Below the pieces are notes generated by a model. That model had not been told where the DNA came from. It did not search any database and worked only from the letters and a program-made list of their open reading frames with translations. The position numbers and the translations under genes are program-made. DNA of 64,000 nt, taken from the NCBI RefSeq assembly GCF_910592395.1, contig NC_088309.1:3598501-3662500 (forward strand). The letters run 5' to 3'. The DNA comes from Lineus longissimus. Lineage: Eukaryota; Nemertea; Pilidiophora; Heteronemertea; Lineidae. This document shows, piece by piece, positions 60,901 through 64,000 of this stretch (its first letter is position 1; each line of letters starts with the position of its first letter).

Positions 60901-62900
60901 ACATCATTTTTGTTGGAAAACTCCAAGAACACAACTGTTTTCAACATAATTACTGACACTTTCTCCTTTCCTGGGACAGGCTAGGCTAACCGCTAACCTG
61001 TCCGATTAACGGAAGTCAGGGAATAGATCCTCCAGGGTAAATAGGCGAGCGCACTAGAACAATCGCTAGTGTAATTCTTGTCTAAAGCTATCGCAGTCAG
61101 TGACCAAAGGCACTGCTTCCAAGTATTGGTTTCCACCTGTGCATACAACATTTATAGTCCTCAGATCGTCATACTAATGGTGGAAAACCTTGTTTACGGC
61201 GACCATTATAGGTAGAGAGCATGTGGCATATTCGTACCTAGCTCAGCCTGTTCATTGTCAAAACAAAGCCGTATCTCTTAAGGCTTTAGAATGTTCCTCC
61301 TACACATATGATTATTTTCTTCTCGCAGAGCAATGTTCTACCAATTGCTTGCTGTTTTCATTTTGGTGTTATACCGTTGTCATTAACGAAGCCGGTCCAC
61401 TCGGTCCGGAGTGTAAGGTGATATGTTCAGTGGCGGATTTGGGGTCGGGAACCCTTCTTCAGGGCGCCTCTCCCCAAGAAGCAAATTACTCGTTCTAATT
61501 TTGGCTAGCAGATGCCCCCCTACCCATCTAGGACATCGTTTCCAATTTCTGTAACATAAAAATCATAACATTATGTCAGCTTTGGAGATTGTTACTTCTC
61601 ATTATGGCTTTGGCAACTTATGGCTCTTTATTGCCATTTATGTAAATGTACTCAATAGACCACCTGACATATCAACAATAGATAATTCATTATCTGCCTG
61701 ATGAAAGTCAAATAGGAGCTGGTCCAATCATGGCGCGTACGTGACATGTCTGGGCAAAGCTAGGAAAAACTGGGAAATTGAGGGAGACAATGCGATTGGG
61801 AAATCGATTCATAATCAGATATTTCAGAGAGTGTATCAGGCTGGTTTTCAAACCAATCATACTTCCAGTTTAAAGGGGTTAATTAACCTACTATAACCCA
61901 CAAGGATTGCTTTGATGAATGTAGAACTCAAATGCCTTGACATTCAACTGAAATAGAACAAAACGTGTGGGAGCGTTTGAACATATCAACAGGCTTTCAG
62001 TGAAGCCGCATGAACAAAATAGCGTAGCGTTGATAAGCGGCTGTATTCATCTGGCTTATTACCCGATGCACCCGAGCACAGTTTCACCTGCCAGTTCTTT
62101 CCAGGTTTCAAATGAAAATAGACGCTGCTGGATTATGTAAGGACGGTTTGGTATACTAATAAGTGGCCAGCAAAAGCCATCCAGTTCAAAAGCAGCTAAC
62201 TGACAACCATAGCAAAATCCTATGATTACAACAACCCCTTCTCAAAATCCTTACTCAAAGGCTGACGTTCACAAAGCGCTGAGTCAAAGCATCCACATTT
62301 GCATTGACCGTCATAAATTGATGTATACTGCCTGATATCATCTTGATTCCCCTAATAGCCCTTAGGAGTATTTACAGATCTATTTCAAAATTCTTTAAAA
62401 GCCATCTTGAGCGAGAAGATATTATCCAGAATAATCTAATATTATGTTACAAAGGCACTTCACAAGGTTTCTCCTAACTGATATAACGTGATTATAAGAA
62501 CAAAGTACTAGGGCACAAGCACTTTTACCACCCATCAAATATGTATTTGAGCGTATTCCCCAAAGTTAGAAGCTCATAACTGGCATGTGGCTATTAAGAA
62601 ACATGTTCATCAAACATTTACTTGAATGGTGAGAAACCGGTGCTGATAATTTGATATAAATGTACTGGCCACATCTCCGAACTCCCGGCCTTGAAAGCCC
62701 CTACAGGACTGTTAAATATATTTACAGCAATACTGTCAACGAAACATGGGAATACCGAGTGTAATCTGTGATACCAACTATGTACGTTATTAACAGTGCC
62801 TATATAATACATCATCCTTGTACTTCTCCTTTCACCACAAAGCTGTGTACGAGAACACTTCCTCCTCAAAGGCGATGTAAACCGTTCCATGCGGACACAT
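54960..62900. other. Gene-poor stretch after the GPCR cluster
   Basis: About 8 kb with no convincing gene. Open frames up to 146 residues occur (for example near 55.2, 56.2, 60.1 and 61.2 kb) but show no recognisable domain or splice pattern. A TACATGTACATG microsatellite lies near 59797. The stretch 57180-57340 (with GATGACGTCAC near 57280) has the look of a dispersed element, but there is no second copy in the window. Confidence 0.4.
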
Positions 62901-62919
62901 GCTCATATTATGATCTACC

Positions 62920-63144
62920 GGCCTGACGTCTTCCAACTCCCTTTATAGCTCCTGAGGACTGTTTACTAATATCAAGGCTATTTGAAAAATCTTCGAAAAC
63001 ATCCCTGTGCACGGAGACATTGCCGATAGCGATCTTGTGAGGAGTGCTTCCAGCGTTGTTTTCAGTGGAAATGGCAGTAAAAAAGCCAATTCTATACATC
63101 ACAATAAGCAAACAGACGGTTGACATCAAAATGATACTAATCAT
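62920..63144 (-). CDS. Possible first coding exon of a type II membrane protein
   Basis: Minus-strand ATG at 63142-63144 in the context AAAGATGA, followed by MISIILMSTVCLLIVMYRIG, a short signal-anchor typical of Golgi glycosyl- or sulfotransferases. A hydrophilic stem-like segment with an NVS sequon follows. The frame ends after about 78 residues; a GTAAAC donor-like site lies in it near 62965. No downstream exon with a catalytic domain was found in the window, so this may be an exon of a gene with a distant exon 2, or chance. Confidence 0.25.
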
Positions 63145-63510
63145 CTTTAGTGAAACGGAAGATCTGACTATTTTGAAAGTTTAGTATTGTCATTTGGGTT
63201 TCTTCGAGAGACGCTACCGCCTGGAGTGGCATTCTAATGATATAAATCCCGTCACTGGCTCTCAAATTTGACATTTATCTTAATTTATTGCCGGCAAGTC
63301 CTCCATCAAAGTGGAAACCACACAAAATATCTCAACGAATTCAACATTTTCTTGGGGGGGGGATTTTTTTTCCGAATTTTAAACTTATGAAAAATTCAAC
63401 TCTGAAGGATGAACGAAAAAGTTAAAAATTCTGAAAAAAATTCCGATTACGGCAATTAGGCCCTTTGGTCGGGTTGGAGGAGTGAATTTGCTCGCTAGGA
63501 TCGCCCAATC

Positions 63511-63642
63511 CAGTGGTCGTGGTCTGGGTACCGGGGTGGTCGTGTTACCGGGGTTCTTGTAATGGTAATTAGAGAGGAAACCATTCGGGACCGCCGATTC
63601 TTGGTCGTCATAGCGGGGTGGTCGCCGACCGGGGTTCCACTG
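63511..63642 (-). mobile_element. Short CAGTGG-ended transposon-like repeat
   Basis: On the minus strand the stretch begins CAGTGGAACCCCGGTCGG and contains repeated ACGACC(A/C)ACCCCGGTA-like motifs. The other end on the plus strand also starts CAGTGG (63511). This resembles non-autonomous elements of the pogo/Tigger-like group, as at 6949-7126, but the second inverted end is weak and no TA duplication is evident. Confidence 0.4.
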
Positions 63643-64000
63643 CAATACCCTGGGCTTGGCTGTTCACAGTCATTGGGCCGGGATGCGAAATAAGTACCCT
63701 TAGTTCTGATTAGGACTTCCAACCGGAGGTCTAGCAAAATACTGGCTTCAAAAATCTCGGAATTACTGACGTAGCATTCGGCAGCTGTAGCATTTCTAAT
63801 GAGTCCATTCGTAAATGTTAACAGTTCGAAAAATAAAATAGGGGTCGAAATTGGTAAATGTCACCAAGAAGCCTGACCTATAAAAACGATGAACTTTTCT
63901 AGCACTATTCCACTTCATCAAGCGAGAATCCGTTATTAATGTAATAGAAGGAAGTTAAGAAGATCAGGAAATGTGCTAGAAAAGGATCTTCATTGGCAAA

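Noticed and set aside
1-64000. CRISPR arrays, operons or bacterial-type signals
   Set aside because: None seen; the genes are clearly eukaryotic, and the tandem repeats lack a regular repeat-spacer structure.

Overview
The window is animal nuclear DNA. It has small spliced genes with GT-AG introns, AATAAA poly(A) signals, large repeat-rich introns and intergenic stretches, and many dispersed short inverted-repeat transposons. Gene content (IQGAP, a TRPV-like channel, a family of FMRFamide-receptor-like rhodopsin GPCRs, a C2H2 zinc-finger gene) and the frequent TACATG microsatellite motif suggest a marine invertebrate, most likely a lophotrochozoan. That assignment is an inference; the species cannot be named from the sequence alone.

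Layout. 1-12.0 kb (+): the C-terminal half of an IQGAP gene in 19 clear exons plus one candidate 18-nt microexon, with a long 3' UTR. A pogo/Tigger-type MITE sits in one of its introns. 13.1-20.75 kb (+): an unrecognised three-exon gene for a small two-helix membrane protein with a His-rich, highly charged tail. Its 6.5-kb first intron carries a ~1.07-kb tandemly duplicated, G-run-rich unit bounded internally by short inverted repeats. 22.9-26.9 kb: a degenerate ~68-bp satellite whose blocks switch orientation several times and which contains a nested 136-bp dimeric higher-order repeat. 27-35.4 kb: no convincing gene; one mariner-type MITE and a 31-34-bp minisatellite.

35.4-55 kb: the most gene-rich part. 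Four intronless paralogous GPCR genes lie here (two on +, two on -). Among them are an intronless 1056-residue TRPV-like channel (-), a ~0.8-kb inverted-repeat element encoding a lone Myb/SANT-like domain, a 120-bp near-perfect foldback, and a two-exon C2H2 zinc-finger gene (+) behind a CCAAT-rich upstream region. 55-64 kb: mostly without recognisable genes; a possible signal-anchor first exon (-) near 63 kb and a further short transposon-like repeat near 63.5 kb.

How the genes relate: IQGAP (cytoskeletal scaffold) and the zinc-finger gene look unrelated to the rest. The GPCRs form a local, apparently lineage-specific expansion. They share an unusual cysteine layout: no cysteine at the start of TM3, but conserved ones in the N-terminus and in extracellular loop 2. 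The TRPV channel lies inside this cluster. GPCR-to-TRPV signalling coupling is known in general, but nothing here shows that these neighbours work together. The best candidates for something undescribed are this GPCR family, the orientation-switching satellite with its nested dimer, the G-run tandem unit, and the minimal Myb/SANT element.
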